DNA from: Panax quinquefolius
Taxonomy: Eukaryota; Streptophyta; Magnoliopsida; Apiales; Araliaceae
Length of the DNA: 64,000 nt
Reading direction: 5' to 3'
Assembly: GCA_020205615.1 (NCBI GenBank)
Contig: CM035164.1
Coordinates: 118,545,363-118,609,362 of the forward strand
Under the pieces are notes generated by a model that did no database searches, had not been told where the DNA came from, and saw only the letters and a program-made list of their open reading frames with translations. The translations under genes were made by a program, and so were the position numbers. Positions 1 to 12,300 of the stretch are shown here, one piece after another. The first letter of the stretch is position 1; every line of letters starts with the position of its first letter.

Positions 1-450
1 ATTGAGAAAACTACAAAAATACTTTATAAAAATAACGGCGGAGGTGTTACCGTTAAAACCGCTGAACTACTCTTTAGTAAAAGTACAATGAATACGCTGT
101 GGTTGCATAAGATCACACTAGATTGATTATCGATGCTTACGTGAGAAGTCACTCACCTATAATCAATTATCACTACAATAATTGCTTCATCATATCTCTT
201 ATATTATTAATTCAATTATCATTATAAGATCATCTCAGATAATATGTTATATTATTAAATCAATAATTGAGACGACAAGTTATAAATGATTAATAATTGT
301 TGAAAGATTAAATATGTGTTGATTAAAAATAAAATGATTTGTGGTAATATTTATTCAATCCTTGATGTATATAAAGAGTCTATTATGAGACGTTTGTGGT
401 AAGTTTGGTTATTTTATGGGGGGCCCATATGTCATCATCTAAGAGTCTCT

Positions 451-545
451 TCATCAATAATAATTACCTTCGTCAATAGTAATTACCTTCATCAATAGTA
501 ATTACCTTCGTCAATTGTAATTACCTTCGTCAATAGTAACTACCT
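451..545 (+). repeat. 20-bp minisatellite upstream of LTR TATA box
   Basis: About five tandem copies of TCAATAGTAATTACCTTCG, alternating TTCG and TTCA at the end. The same array has about two copies at 44993-45030 and about six at 51173-51290, so copy number differs between LTRs of this family. Its place upstream of the TATA box is where LTR enhancer repeats usually sit; that role is inferred. Confidence 0.8.
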
Positions 546-696
546 TTACCAGACGTCAAACCACTTGCCGTTTCATATTACAAGCGCCGAACCAATTGTC
601 GCTTTCACATTACAAGGCCAAACCACTTTTTTTTCACATCACCAAATGTCAAGCCACTTGCCTTTTCACATTTCAAGTGCTAAGCTAGAAATCTTC

Positions 697-705
697 TATA
701 AATAG
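697..705 (+). promoter_or_regulatory. LTR TATA box (TATAAATAG)
   Basis: TATAAATAG lies about 700 bp into this partial LTR. The same motif and context (CTTCTATAAATAGAGGCC) recur at 45179-45187 and 51442-51450 in the other type C LTRs, so this is the probable U3/R promoter. Confidence 0.7.
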
Positions 706-872
706 AGGCCTAGTGCTTCATTATTTTTCACTTAATTCATTCAAGCTTATAGAGAGAGAAAGTATAGAGAGAATAAGAGAAAAGAAGAAGAGTATTTTGT
801 TACTACACTACTGCAGTATTCAATCTACTACTAATGTAAGGGTGTTATTTTTCTTATTCATGAGAGAGAACT

Positions 873-1190
873 GTTGTTATTCCATCGCTTATTATTCTGC
901 TGAATAACTCAGATACGCTGATTTACCCTATACTTGGTGACATTCTTCTATTATCCTGTTGGAACATCCTCGTCATGTGTTTTACACCGACCGGGTTCCA
1001 TCTTTTTATTATTATTCTGTTGGAACATCCATGCCTCAGTGTTTTTACACCGACCGGGTTCATTTTTTATTATTCTGTTGGAACATCCCGCTTGCGCAAA
1101 TTTTGCCTCGACCTGGTTCCGTTATTATTATTCTGTTGGAATAACTCTGCCTATTCAAAGTACCGCATTTATGGTGATTTCTTTTGTTAT
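873..1190 (+). repeat. about 60-bp leader repeats in LTR
   Basis: Four to five imperfect tandem units, each beginning GTTGGAACATCC or GTTGGAATAAC, continuing through a GACCGGGTTC core and ending TTATTATTCT. They start about 170 bp downstream of the TATA box, so they would lie in the transcribed leader. Homologous arrays occur at 24705-25110, 32395-32800, 45353-45720 and 51615-51860. Confidence 0.75.
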
Positions 1191-2223
1191 TCCATTCTTT
1201 ATTATACTCAAATGGTTAAAGTTTTGACTTCTATACTCCATGAAATTAGTAGAATATCCTCGATATTTCGCTTCATCCAAAGATCTTTTCATGGAAATAT
1301 TCTTCCGATCATTCTTGAATTTTACTCTACAAAGCAAGATCACGTTGACAATTTGGACATTATTATTTCCTGGATAAATTAATTCTTGAACTTGTTTTAT
1401 CAATTCTTATATCATTGTCATCATCCTCATGTTTATATTATGTTGAAAGTCATCTCATGGCACGTAGTGCATGTAGATGGACTTGGTATGATTATGACCG
1501 AGGATTATTCGGTGTAATCACTTAATCGTAATGTTACAAATGATGTGGTAAAAGTTATCATTGGCTGTAGTGCATCGATGGACAATTGTTGGCATGATCA
1601 TGACCATTAATAAATACACGAATGTCCTCGGGTCAGAAGGCATGAATAATTTGTGGTCGTGATACTTAAAGAATATCCTCATAGTAGTCATGGGGTGATT
1701 CGATGATGTGGATTATTTATTGTTTGAGTCCCAAATGATAAAAGTCATGAAAAACCTTTTAAATCATAAAAGATAGTAGATTTTATTCTCTACTTGACTT
1801 TTTTAATGGATTGCTTGTTCACGCCGCAGCTTAAACTTAATGTTGTTATATTTTATCGCTTTTAACACTATCAAAGGCTAAATGATAATTTATTCTCGCA
1901 TTATCTTAGTCATAATATTTCTTCTTTGGGCTAGTTGAGCTCACCCTTTTTCTTTCACCGTTCTCTTCGTGAAATGAGGACATAGCGAGGGACTAGTCGA
2001 GGGACTAGAGTGACTGGTCCGCAGGATAAAGATTAGTAGTCCTTACTATTCTGTGAAATAGTGTGTTAATAATTGTAATGAGGACTCCTTTTGAGTTTGT
2101 ATAATCTCTAGTAGATAATAATTGTATTCAAACTCACAGTTATGTTTTGTCGTATTGTACACGACCGTTGTATTTGAATTTTGTACCATGTATCTGACGA
2201 CCCAAGATGGGTGATGTATACCT

Positions 2224-2680
2224 AATCAAACGTAGACAAAAATCTAACGTCTGTCAATTTTTTTTAACGAAATGACCCAATTTGAAAATAAAAATTAGTT
2301 CAATGACTTAATTTAAAAAAATAAAAATTCAATCGGATATTCAATAAAACGTGCCAACTTTGATGATCAAATCATTATTTTTGCCTTTTTTAAATTATCA
2401 AATACTACTATATAATGCTGGTGAGCGAGGGGGTTGGTGATGCAGGTGAGGGTTGTTGAGTGGTGTGGTGTGGTGGGTTGGCGTGGAGTGTGGTGGGGTG
2501 CGTTAGGGCGAGTCAAAGTTGGAGACTTTCTACGCAGGATGAGACGTGGTGGACCTACTGGGAGTTGGTAAGATGGTTGGTGAGACATCCAAATGTAATT
2601 CAAGAAAATCTTATTGTTAAAATTAAACATGATTGTATTTATTCTATAGGATATTATCATTTTTTTTATTGTGACTCTAA
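2224..2680. other. gene-poor upstream region of DCL
   Basis: No convincing gene. It holds an AT-rich stretch (2224-2415) and then a G/T-rich stretch (2420-2600) that gives spurious reading frames on both strands. This is the interval between the LTR and the DCL gene. A promoter is expected nearby, but I cannot define a TATA box with confidence. Confidence 0.5.
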
Positions 2681-2823
2681 AAAAATATATAGTATTTATT
2701 ATAACAAGAATTTTTATAAAATATAATTTTTTAGGTGTAATCATATTTTCAGATATATATCCAAATTACAACTAAAAAATTATATTTTATAAAAATTCTT
2801 ATTAAAATAAATATTATATATTT
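2681..2823. repeat. small inverted-repeat (hairpin) element
   Basis: Two arms of about 61 bp (2681-2741 and 2763-2823) are close reverse complements around a loop of about 21 bp. The shared core is ATAAAATATAATTTTTTAG. It looks like a foldback MITE relic in the DCL upstream region. I could not find clear target-site duplications. Confidence 0.75.
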
Positions 2824-2985
2824 CTTAATGTTCCAATAAAAATAAATAAAATGAAAATGTCCTATTTTTTTATCCCATTCACCGGTTTGCCAAGACTTAT
2901 TGTTCATTTATTTATATTTTTAATATTAAATTTATATCCAATTTCCATGTCTAGATAAAGTTTTTGATAGAGCGAGAAAAAACAG

Positions 2986-3017
2986 ATGGTTGCTCCCCCG
3001 CTTCTAAGAGGCCTACC

Positions 3018-3061
<44 letters not shown>

Positions 3062-3311
3062 AACACCAAAGTCTCGCCGTCGCCGTCAATTTACTGACCC
3101 GCCGGCCGTGTTCCACCTCCGCCGAGCTGACCCGGCCGGACGAGAACTTATCCTCTGCGGTGAACACCTCGGTACCGAGTTCCAAAGAGCCACCCAGTTA
3201 CCCGAGGATAGACGATCCAGATTTTAGGAAATGGAAATATAAAAAAGAAGAGATACTCAAAGATATAGAGCCTATAGTTTTACTCGTCAAAGAAATTCTC
3301 CACTCTCAAAG
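2986..3311 (+). CDS. DCL: DCL exon 1
   Basis: The ATG at 2986 opens [20 protein letters not shown], an Arg/Leu-rich, acid-poor N-terminus typical of a plastid transit peptide. It continues through [19 protein letters not shown] and [12 protein letters not shown] to KEILHSQ. The exon ends in AG with a GT donor at 3312-3313. Its last two bases plus the first base of exon 2 make the Arg codon AGG. The ATG at 2964 is in another frame with no family match and was rejected as the start. The Leu-Arg run is encoded by a hexanucleotide repeat at 3018-3061. Confidence 0.88.
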
Positions 3312-6300
3312 GTCCCATTTTGAGCCCTATTATCACTTTACAATTCCATTTGAGATTTTAGGGTTTTGTGATTTTGTGTCAATTTTGTAATATTTTTATG
3401 GAATTTAATAATTTACTTTTGCTCAATCATTATTTAAGAATCTATACATATAAATATGTGATATAGGGTCTCTGTATTGTTAATGATGGAAAAGTGGCAT
3501 TTCATCTAATAACATACTACTGTCTTGGGGAGGTACTCTTGAGTCTTGAGTTTAAATTTATACCTTTTAAACTAGTGTGTTATTATTTGAATCAGTTCAG
3601 ATGGTAATGGTTTCCAATCTGGATGCCAATCACCAAATAAACACTCTTTTCGACATTTGAAATGAATTTTGATTAAAAACGCCACTCATATTTACGTTTA
3701 TTAATATGGGGACTGGGGTGGTCCAAAGTACATACTGTGGTTTTAGAATAGTTGTGACGTAAGTGGACTATTTCAAATGTTGCAGAAGGAAATCAATGGT
3801 TAGGATTGTAATGTGCAAATTATATGGTATTGGAGAGACTTTGTTCAAGTGTTTTTAGTCTGAGCTCAGTTAACTTGGGTTCTGGTGTTCTGCAATATTT
3901 TCCTGTATTTAATTTGATGTGTGATATATGGATAAGTTGACATGCGTTGAAGTAGTAACTATTTTCCCCTTGTCCCAATAAATTAGCTTTAAAATTTGTG
4001 TAATTATTCAACCTACAATTTAGTTGTCCAATACCAATATACAAGAGTTATTGCCTTTTGGCATAGATTATGTAACTAATAAACTTCCTCTATCGCGAGC
4101 TTCAAAGTATGATTATCTAGGTATTAAATCTGTAATTACTTAAAGAATGTTCATCATCTTAGTAATATATTTTGGCCATTGAAATCAGCTTTCTAACAAT
4201 ATTACTCTTTTTCTCTTTGGTCTGTAGAGGTGCATGATTGAATATATTTCAAGGAATACATACACATGTAACACACAGTTTAATTCAAAACTTGATTGTA
4301 GTTTGATGAGGGATAAGTAGTGGTACAAAACAAATCACTGGCATTTTAGCAAAATTTGGTTACTCAAGGATGGAAAAGCCATGTTAGTTGATGTAGTACA
4401 AAACTTAACTGGTGTTGTAGCATCAGTTGTTCTTTGCTGGCAGGGTCTCTCCCCCTCGTTTAGAATTGAAACCGGAGCACACAGGTTATTTTTCTGGTGA
4501 TCTCAGATGCGCAATTTAGCCTATACTGATTGCTCTATATTGCAATGTTTGAAAATTATGCTTCTCTCGTGAGTGATTTTTCAAATGATTTCGATATATT
4601 GAATGCTATTCTTTCCCTTAGGTATTTTGACGGAGAAACTCTTACAGCAGAAGATGAGAAAATTGTGGTAAAGAAGCTTCTACCATATCATCCTCATTCT
4701 GAAGATAAAATTGGATGTGGACTTGATTCTATAATGGTAAGTTGCACAAATATTTCATGAAATATTTCCTTTATTTATTTTACTTGAAGGAGAATATTTC
4801 TTTATTGGCTAAGTTCACTAGAAATTTAATCATATTAAAGTTCTTTTTGCATGCTGTAATCATGTCATGTGCAAGATCATTTTGCATGTTATTCTTCATC
4901 AGTTTTATTTTGTAAGGCCACAATTTGTCTTTGTTGACTAATTGTTCTCAACATTTCTGCTCTGTGCACGTGTATCTTTGGCTGAACAAAATAAATCTTT
5001 GCAGTGATAATGACAATATGAAGTATTTCTTTTTCTTTTTCTTTTTGGCACACCATCTTTCCTAATTTGGTACCAAAACAAACTTGATTGGTGGCAAAAA
5101 TTGATCCTTTGTAGTCTTTGATGGATTTGCAGTACTATAAAACCTGTTAGCTGTAGCCTGGTTGTATTTCTGCAAAATCACAAACAGGAATTCATATCCC
5201 CAAATTTGGACCCAAAATATGTACATAAGAACAATGCATCTTTGATTTACATATATGGACCATCGGTCATGATAGATTGAAGTGATCCTACAATTTTGAA
5301 AATAAACGAATGTCGTGTAAGCTTTTCATATGTGATGTAATCAATTTGATCCTTAACGCAATGGTTTTCAGACTATTATATTGTGGTCTGCTGGTTTTAA
5401 GGTAATCTAATTACCCAGCTTTTCTCCACCAGATTATGTTAAGCTGCTCTTTTTTCCTTTCAGTTTCTTATGAATATTTTTACCCATCCTTTTTGTAAGA
5501 AGAATTATGTTAGCAAATCAATTAAGAACCTTAGTGATGAAGAAAAGGTATACAAGAACTGTATGCTTCTATTTACCCTTTTTTTTAATAAAAAATTTAA
5601 ATATATATACTCTCACACACGCTAAACGTAAAAGCTTCCTGAACAATTCCTGATTATATGAACTCATATTGGGATTGCCATGCCCAAAATTTAAACATAA
5701 ACTAAAAAACTAGTTTTTTTTTTCAAAGGTAGATCATTGAACATTTTGAAGTCTCAAGGCCACTACATGACACAAACATATTGTATAAGTTCTTTTGGTG
5801 CTAATATGCATACTGCTTGACATGCTTGTTATACTTCACTCTGTAATTTAGAGTCCACGTATATCCACTTATACATTAACCACAATAACAGTATCCAATG
5901 CATTCGTTGAGCCATTTTATTTTTCCTTACCCCCATCAAGTGGATAGTAATGAACTTTGCAATTAGCTAAAAGTAGTGGAGCTAGACTTTCATAAAAAGA
6001 AGGGGGGGAGGGGGGGAGAGATTGGGGGGATGTTCTTGAAAAGTGGGGTATCTATTTTGACTCATTTATAAATTGCTGTACTTATTTTGATGATTTTATA
6101 GATTGGAGATGCATATTTATTAAAATTGGGGTTATCATATTAAAAATTTTCAATGCTAAATCAGGTTTAAAATTCTTTTTTGGAGGGATAATTGTACTCC
6201 CATCCCAACATGTAGCTCCGCCACAGCCCACCAGTCTAATGCTCCTACATGGGTTAGATATTTGATATATTTTTATCTTTGGAGAAAGGCCAAGGAGGCC

Positions 6301-9300
6301 AGAGCATACATATAACAGGAATAATTAATAAAACATATAACTATTTTATGTTAGAATTTAGATTCATCTTAAAAGTATTTCTGTTGAAAAGCTTTACCCA
6401 ATATTCTTATTGCAAGTATATGAAACATGAACAGTATACCATGCGTCTAGTGGGAATTTCTAATGGGTGCGCAAGGGTCAACCGTTCTTTGAAATTAAAC
6501 TTGCAGCATGTGCCTCCACTTCAAATTGTTGTGATCGATATAGAACCAAGAGTTGCTAACCAAGACTAAAAAGAAATCTTTTGAGGAGCCCATGCCCTCC
6601 AAATGCTTTTCGAAGGAAAGTCTCCAGCTCAGCTTTCCTAGAGAATGCATACTTAGACTTAATTGAGAAAGTTCTGAACCCTCTTCTCTTCCCCAGTAAT
6701 CTCATCTTGAGAGAACTCAACCTCTAACAGACGAAACAGCTAAAAGTCTATCTCCTTCAACTCCTTATCCTGAATTCCTCCTATGGTGCGTTATGCATCC
6801 ATAGCCATCTTATGCAAGTTCAGGATTCTCTGCATAAAGCACTCTCTATCACACAGACCACACATCTATGATCCACCCCATGACTTCAGTTTTCCACCAG
6901 ATTTTTCCAATTAGCCTTGATTATCGCTTTTGCAACTCTTTCTACTAATTTTTTTTCCCCTTTACGCACCAATATAAAAATCAGTATTACCATAAATAAT
7001 ATATTGGTACACTATTCCCTAACCTTTTCCCAGCACCCTTCTCGATACGAATAATTTGGGTCGTCACAATCTGAAGATAGATACATGATGTCTATCAAAG
7101 CATAAAATAAAAATAGATATACATGATTAAACATGGTCTAGGCCAATGTTGCTTAAATTGTGGGTCGATGCGGCACGTGGAACAAAATGAAGAAAGAAAA
7201 CATCACATTTTGGTACGAAGTGGTATGGAGTGTGATAGGGATAGTTTTTTTTTTTTTTGAACTTCTTAGTTGGTAAAAATACGTTTATTTGGAATATGGA
7301 ATAGTTGTGATGCAATTAAAATTAGTTGAGTTGTTTTTAAGCGTAGTGTCACAGCAAGATCATCTCAACGAGATTATGCTATGACCATTTGACATCCACA
7401 ATGCGCTCATTTGGCTACCTTAGTTGACATTCTGATGTAAGACCAGGTGAAAACAAGGAATAAGAGTACCTATCCCCCTAGAGAAACACATAAAAGCTCG
7501 AAACTTAAATTTCAATCAATAATTTAATAATCTGAAAAAAATAAAGAATTATGTAGGAAATCTACAATTTAACGACCAAGTAAAAAATCTTACTATAAAA
7601 AGAAAATAATCTCCTAATTAAAATCTGCTACTATAATTAAAACTCTTTGAATATCTTATTTAATATAAATAATAACAATACAACAATAGTTATAAATTTC
7701 TTAATTTTCTTGTTCCCTCCGCATACATTCCCAAGAATCTTCTTTTATATATTACCTAATATAATGTTCTAGATTTACTTATGTTGTTCTAGATTCACTT
7801 ATGTGATTATTATACTTTGTAAATATCCTTGATAGTTTAGAGGTTGATTTCAAATAGTCGATCTTAGCCTTCCTTTAGGGGGCTGTATTCAATTAAGATT
7901 TTTAAAAGATTTTAAAAGTTTAGTTGTATTCAATCAAGACATTTAAAGAGTTTATAAAAGTTTAGTGGTATTCAATTACAACTTTTTTAATGTCTTTAAA
8001 AGTTAGGTGGTATTGAATTAAGATTTTTACAAAATCTATAAAAGTATTTGGGTATTCAAAAAGTCATAGATTTTAAAGATTTTTATCAAATGATAGACTT
8101 TGACAGACTTTAGAAGAAGAATTATAACTATTAACCCATATCCAAAGTCTTACCTCATTTCTAAAGATTTCTAAAGACTTCCAAATAAACACAAAGGTGG
8201 ATAAAACTATTTATTAATTGGACTTTGTCTTTTAGTGGGTCAAACTAGTTATTTATTTTATATGAGCTAATAAATATTATTATGTGATGGATAAATAATT
8301 TGGTAAAATTTGGACCATAAAAAAAATTGAATTTATTATAATAAGAGAATTAACAAGATATATTAATAAGTAAACAAATAACTAGACCTAATCTGAATTG
8401 TTGAGAGAAAAAGTAGCCGTTCGAAAGCTTCCAATAGAAAGAGGAAAGAGATTTGTTCAACAAAGGTGAGATCATGAAACTCTCATATCAGTTGTTCAGT
8501 TGTAAAGATTATGTAAGTATAATATATGAAAATAGAAAATATATGACGTGTATGTGTATTTTTTTTTAGTTTTCTGACATTTTAAACGAAAGAAATTACT
8601 GTTAATTTTTGAGATGCTTTAAGGGGGGTGTATTCAATTAAGATTTTTAAAGACTTTTAAAGATTTTAAAAATTTAGTTGTATTCAATCAAGACATTTAA
8701 AGAGTTTATAAAAGTTTAGTGGTATTCAATTACAACTTTTTTAATGAATTTAAAAGTTAGGTGGTATTGAATTAAGATTTTTTTAAAGTCTATAAAAGTA
8801 TTTTGGTATTCAAAAAGTTATAGATTTTAAAGATTTCTATCAAATGGTAGACTTTGACAGACTTTAGAAGAAAATTATAACTATCAATCCATATCCAAAG
8901 TCTTACCTCATCTCTAAAGATTTCTAAAGACTTCCAAATAAACACAAAGGTGGATAAAACTAGTTATTAATTGGACTTTTTCTTTTATTGGGTCAAATTA
9001 GTTATTTATTTTATATGGGCTATTAGGCTAATAAATATTAATATGTGATGGATAAATAATTTGATAAAATTTGGGCCATAAAATAATTGGATTTATTATA
9101 ATAAGAGAATTAACAAGATATATTAATAAGTAAACAAATAACTAGACCTAATCTGAATTGGTGAGGGAAAAAGCAAATTGCATTTGAAAGTTTCCAATAG
9201 AAAGAGGAAGAGATTTGTTTCAACAAAATGAGATAAAATCATGAAACTCTCATATCAGTTGTAAAGATTATGTATATATAATATATTGAAATAGAAAATA

Positions 9301-12300
9301 TATAATGTGTATATTTTTTTTTATTTAGTTTTCCGCCATTTTAAACGAAGGAAATTATCAAGTAATTTTTGAGACATCCTCCATATTCGTCTTTAAGTGT
9401 CTTTGGTGTATCATAGTGAAATAATGTAACATGTGGTTCTATTCCTGCATGACAAATATATATGTATTACTGCATGACAAATATATATATGTATTACTGC
9501 ATGACAAATATATATGTATTTCATTGTCATATTATTTTGTGAAAAGCAGAGTTTAGTATTCCTACTAAAAAGCGTACGCATATGCATAAAATATATATAG
9601 CTCAATGAAAAGTGAGCTTAATTTTTGTATTGTGTATGTAGTTTCTAAAATTTTATTAGTATCCGAGTATCCAAATGTAACATGAAATGAGTAGAATAAT
9701 GTGAACGCTTTCAACATATATAAAATATCATGCCACAATAATATAATGAGATTTACTCTTGTTCATGAAAAAAGAGGGAGATGTTGTACACATGGGCTAA
9801 TTAACAATTAATATAAATTGCAAGATATATTAGAAGTATACAAAAGTCTATCACATTCTTGATAAAAAGTTTATAAAAGTTTGTTACTTATTTCATGGAG
9901 TCTATAAAAATCATTTAAAAAAAGTCTTTAAAGTCCATGAAAGTCATTAAAATCCCACAAATTCTACAAAAGTCTGTCACTTAAAAAAAGTCTTTAAAAA
10001 TCATAATTGAATACACCCCCCTAACACTAATTGGCAAAAATAATAAACAATATATGATGTGCATGTATATATGATGTATATATATACTGTTTAACAATAA
10101 TAATATGATCCAAAAAGTATATACTATATATCATATATTATGATCATTAAACAATTATATACTATATATTATTTTCACTTTAAACAAAGATATATTATGA
10201 TCATTGTTAATTTCCTTTTATCAAATTAATAAGTAATTGTTATTTTCTTTTCGCTTAAAATGTATTATATATATATGATGTGTTTGCAAAAATAATTTAC
10301 AATATATGATGTGTTAATTTGTATATATGATGTCATATTATTTTGTGGAAAATGATATTCCTACTAAAAAGCGTACGCATATGCATAAAGTATATATAAC
10401 TCAATGAAAAGTGAGCTTAATTTTTGTATTGCATCTGTAGTTTCTAAAGTTTTATTGGTATCCAAGTATCCAAATGTATCATGAAATGAGTAGAATAATA
10501 TGAACGATTTCAACATATAAAATCTCATGCCACAATAATATAAAGAGATTTACTCATGCCACAATAATATAAAGAGATTTACTCTAGTTCATGAAAAAAG
10601 AGGGAGAGGTTGTACACATGGGCTAATTAACAATTAATATAAGTTGCAAGATATATTAGAAGTATACAAAAGTCTATCACAGTCTTAATACAAAGTTTAT
10701 AAAAGTCTGTTACTTATTTCATAGAGTTTATAAAAGTCATTTTAAAAAAGTCTTTAAAGTCTTTAAAAGTCATTAAAATCCCACAAATTCTACAAAAGTC
10801 TGTCACTTAAAAAAAGTCTTTAAAAATCTTAATTGAATACATCCCCCTTAGATTTTAACTTTGTCATTGATTGTATAGGGGGATAAATAACGTTTTGGTC
10901 ACTGTACTAGGGTCCGGTTTTCATTGTGGTTACCGAAACTTTTTTTGGTACAATCGAATAACTGTACTATCAAAATATTACAAAATGGTCATTCCGTTGA
11001 AAAATTTGACGGAAATGCTGACTGTGCATATTGACCCGTTATTTTTGCTGACGTGGCCCGTTATTTGCTGACGTGGAGGGTAGAAGGCTTGCCTTAAAAT
11101 TTTTTTTAAAGAAAATGTTGCTAACAAGTGTTGAACTCTAGACCTCCCTAAACTAGAACCTTATATTCTAATAAAAACCATTGGACCAACTACCTATTAT
11201 GCTAAAATTTATGTAACTCTAATATTTAAATCACCTAGCATCGTTTATATGCATGTGAAGATGAGATAATAATAACTGTAATAATAATAATTGTAATAAT
11301 TATTATTGTAATAATAATACTAAATTTTAAATAATTAAAATTTTAAATAATAATAATTATTGTAATAATTAAAATGACATTTATATTCCTTTAAGTTAAC
11401 ATTCACTTTTAAAATTGTTCTTAAAATTTATCCGGTTTTTTTTGTTAAATTGGACCGGTTCAATACCTTTATGTTTATCGGCACTAATTTACTCTTACGG
11501 CATATATATATATTTTATGAAAATTATGATAATATGTTTTCGTTCAATTAATAATAGTTTGTAGTTTCTTTTCAATTGGTATAGTTGTTTGTATATGTTA
11601 AAATATAATATTAAAATTAAAATATATTTATAATTTTAAAATAAAATTCTGAGTACAAAATAAACTCTGTTTGTTTTGGATAGTTTATCTAATAATAAGT
11701 AGTTATAAAGGAAAAGGCATGCATAAAGTAAATTGGTTATAAAAATAAAGTCTGTTGTTTCTTTTGGACAAGTAAATTAGTAATTTTTCCCCTTTTTTTG
11801 TTAAATTGGACCGGTTCGATACAAATAATGAACGGTACGATTTTGATAAATTTAAGTTATAAATTTAATCTTGAGAAAGAACTAATGAAGTGTAAATGAG
11901 AAAGAACTAATTATATTGGAACTAATTATTATTATTATTATTTTAATTATTATTTAAAATTTTAATTATTTAAAATTTAGTATTATTATTACAATAATAA
12001 TTATTACAATTATTATTATTATTACAGTTATTATTATCTCATCTTCACATGCATATAAACGATGTTAGGTGGTTTAAATATTAGTGTTACATAAATTTTA
12101 ACATAATAGGTAGTTGGTCCAATATAAGGTTCTAGTTTGGGGAGGTCTAGAGTTCAACACTTGTTAGCAACATTTTCTTTAAGAAAATTTTTAAGGCAAG
12201 CCTTCTACCCTCCACGTCAGCAAATAACGGGCCAGGTCAGCAAAAATAACGGGTTAATATGCACAGTCAGCATTTCCGTCAATTTTTTGTACGAAAATCG

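Larger units (their letters stand above)
1..2223 (+). mobile_element. Tekay-type LTR, type C, cut by window start
   Basis: This stretch aligns by eye with the LTRs at 44350-46441 and 50499-52369 and starts about 230 bp inside that LTR. It ends in GGGTGATGTATACCTAA, about 18 bp short of the expected GGGGCGTCACA terminus, and no primer-binding site follows. It is therefore a solo or truncated LTR whose last bases were lost at the junction with host DNA. It contains a 20-bp minisatellite upstream of a TATA box and about five copies of a roughly 60-bp unit downstream of it. The reading frames at 934-1403 are made of those repeats and are not genes. Confidence 0.85.

Noticed and set aside
873..1190. 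Regular repeats with spacers, looking like a CRISPR array
   Set aside because: Units are imperfect, the spacers are part of the repeat, the array lies inside a plant LTR, and no cas genes exist.
934..1403. Overlapping open frames of 61-135 codons on both strands
   Set aside because: They lie in LTR leader repeats, and the protein text just repeats every unit. Homologous frames recur in every B/C LTR.
2367..2744. 125-codon minus-strand frame and its plus-strand partner
   Set aside because: Low-complexity G/T-rich DNA with no domain; Thr/Pro/His-rich nonsense overlapping the hairpin element.
2904..3185. Minus-strand SR-repeat protein
   Set aside because: It is the antisense of the GGCTCC repeat in DCL exon 1.
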